A stretch of DNA of 48,500 nucleotides from Alistipes sp. (lineage in GTDB: Bacteria; Bacteroidota; Bacteroidia; Bacteroidales; Rikenellaceae): the NCBI GenBank assembly GCA_017517705.1, contig JAFWYM010000034.1, positions 1 through 48,500 on the forward strand. The letters run 5' to 3'. This document shows, piece by piece, positions 48,384 through 48,500 of this stretch (positions are counted from its first letter, which is position 1; each line of letters begins with the position of its first letter). The translations under genes and the position numbers were made by a program. The notes below the pieces were generated by a model. That model saw only the letters and a program-made list of their open reading frames with translations. It did not search any database and was not told where the DNA came from.

Positions 48384-48500
48384 AGAGGTTGAATAAAAAG
48401 ATGTAGTTTTAGGCTTGCGAAGCCCGAAAAAGCGGAGTTTACTTGGCGTAAATGAGCATTTTGAGGGCGAGCATAACGACAAAATACACTTTTTATTCAG
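48384..48500 (+). repeat. MITE-like dispersed repeat, copy 3 (cut by window edge)
   Basis: Left 17-bp end at 48384-48400 and interior almost identical to copy 1; the right inverted end begins at 48489 and runs to the edge, so the last few bases are outside the window. Confidence 0.78.

Overview
The window looks like a chromosomal stretch of a member of the Bacteroidota, most likely order Bacteroidales; a Rikenellaceae/Alistipes-like host is my guess, not something the sequence proves. Supporting signs are promoters of the TTTG / TAnnTTTG type (for example an exact TTTG-N19-TACCTTTG before tRNA-Gly), almost no Shine-Dalgarno sites, a fused DAHP synthase-chorismate mutase, a GldH-type lipoprotein next to a PSP1/RicT protein, a Bat (MoxR/DUF58/VWA) operon, many lipoproteins and a GH95 fucosidase.

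Layout. 1-4025 (mostly minus): tRNA-Gly, DAHP synthase/chorismate mutase, cyclophilin, transketolase. 4381-16983 (plus): phosphoglycerate kinase, M13 peptidase lipoprotein, GH95 fucosidase translationally coupled to an outer-membrane barrel protein, then RicT/PSP1, GldH-like lipoprotein, TrmB and an RlmD-type rRNA methyltransferase. 17182-19344 (minus): AraC-type regulator and a DUF4435 protein. 19431-19961 (plus): SUI1 factor and tRNA-Ser(CGA), followed by about 750 bases without a gene that carry repeated copies of the tRNA 3' end with palindromic tails. 20712-22424 (minus): M28 peptidase with membrane segments. 22715-24906 (plus): secreted/outer-membrane protein and two lipoproteins. 24954-42751 (minus): kinase-like protein, PepD, the Bat operon, S41 peptidase, endonuclease III, glycosyltransferase, UvrD/PcrA helicase, two half-size chromate transporters, an RlmI-like methyltransferase and a U32 protein. 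42865-48244 (plus): seryl-tRNA synthetase, a small 2[4Fe-4S] ferredoxin, LolC/E-like permease, MenG/UbiE, two small exported proteins and a very cysteine-rich lipoprotein.

Most genes are conserved housekeeping genes. Functional links include transketolase (makes erythrose 4-phosphate) on the same strand as DAHP synthase (uses it), four RNA modification enzymes, tRNA-Ser and SerS in the same window, and a MoxR-to-BatB block in which most neighbours overlap or lie within 15 bases.

The least expected content is between genes: (1) a MITE-like repeat with 17-bp inverted ends, three copies, each directly behind a hairpin of a shared family; (2) one of these copies interrupted by a second small repeat that also occurs near 12.7 kb; (3) three tRNA-Ser tails, each followed by a hairpin whose T-tract is also the left arm of a second palindrome; (4) two leader regions with nested stems (upstream of moxR and upstream of the SPOR-like gene); and (5) a lipoprotein with 18 cysteines in its 69 residues after the lipid anchor. 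I see no CRISPR array, intact transposase, integrase, prophage or recognisable defence operon.
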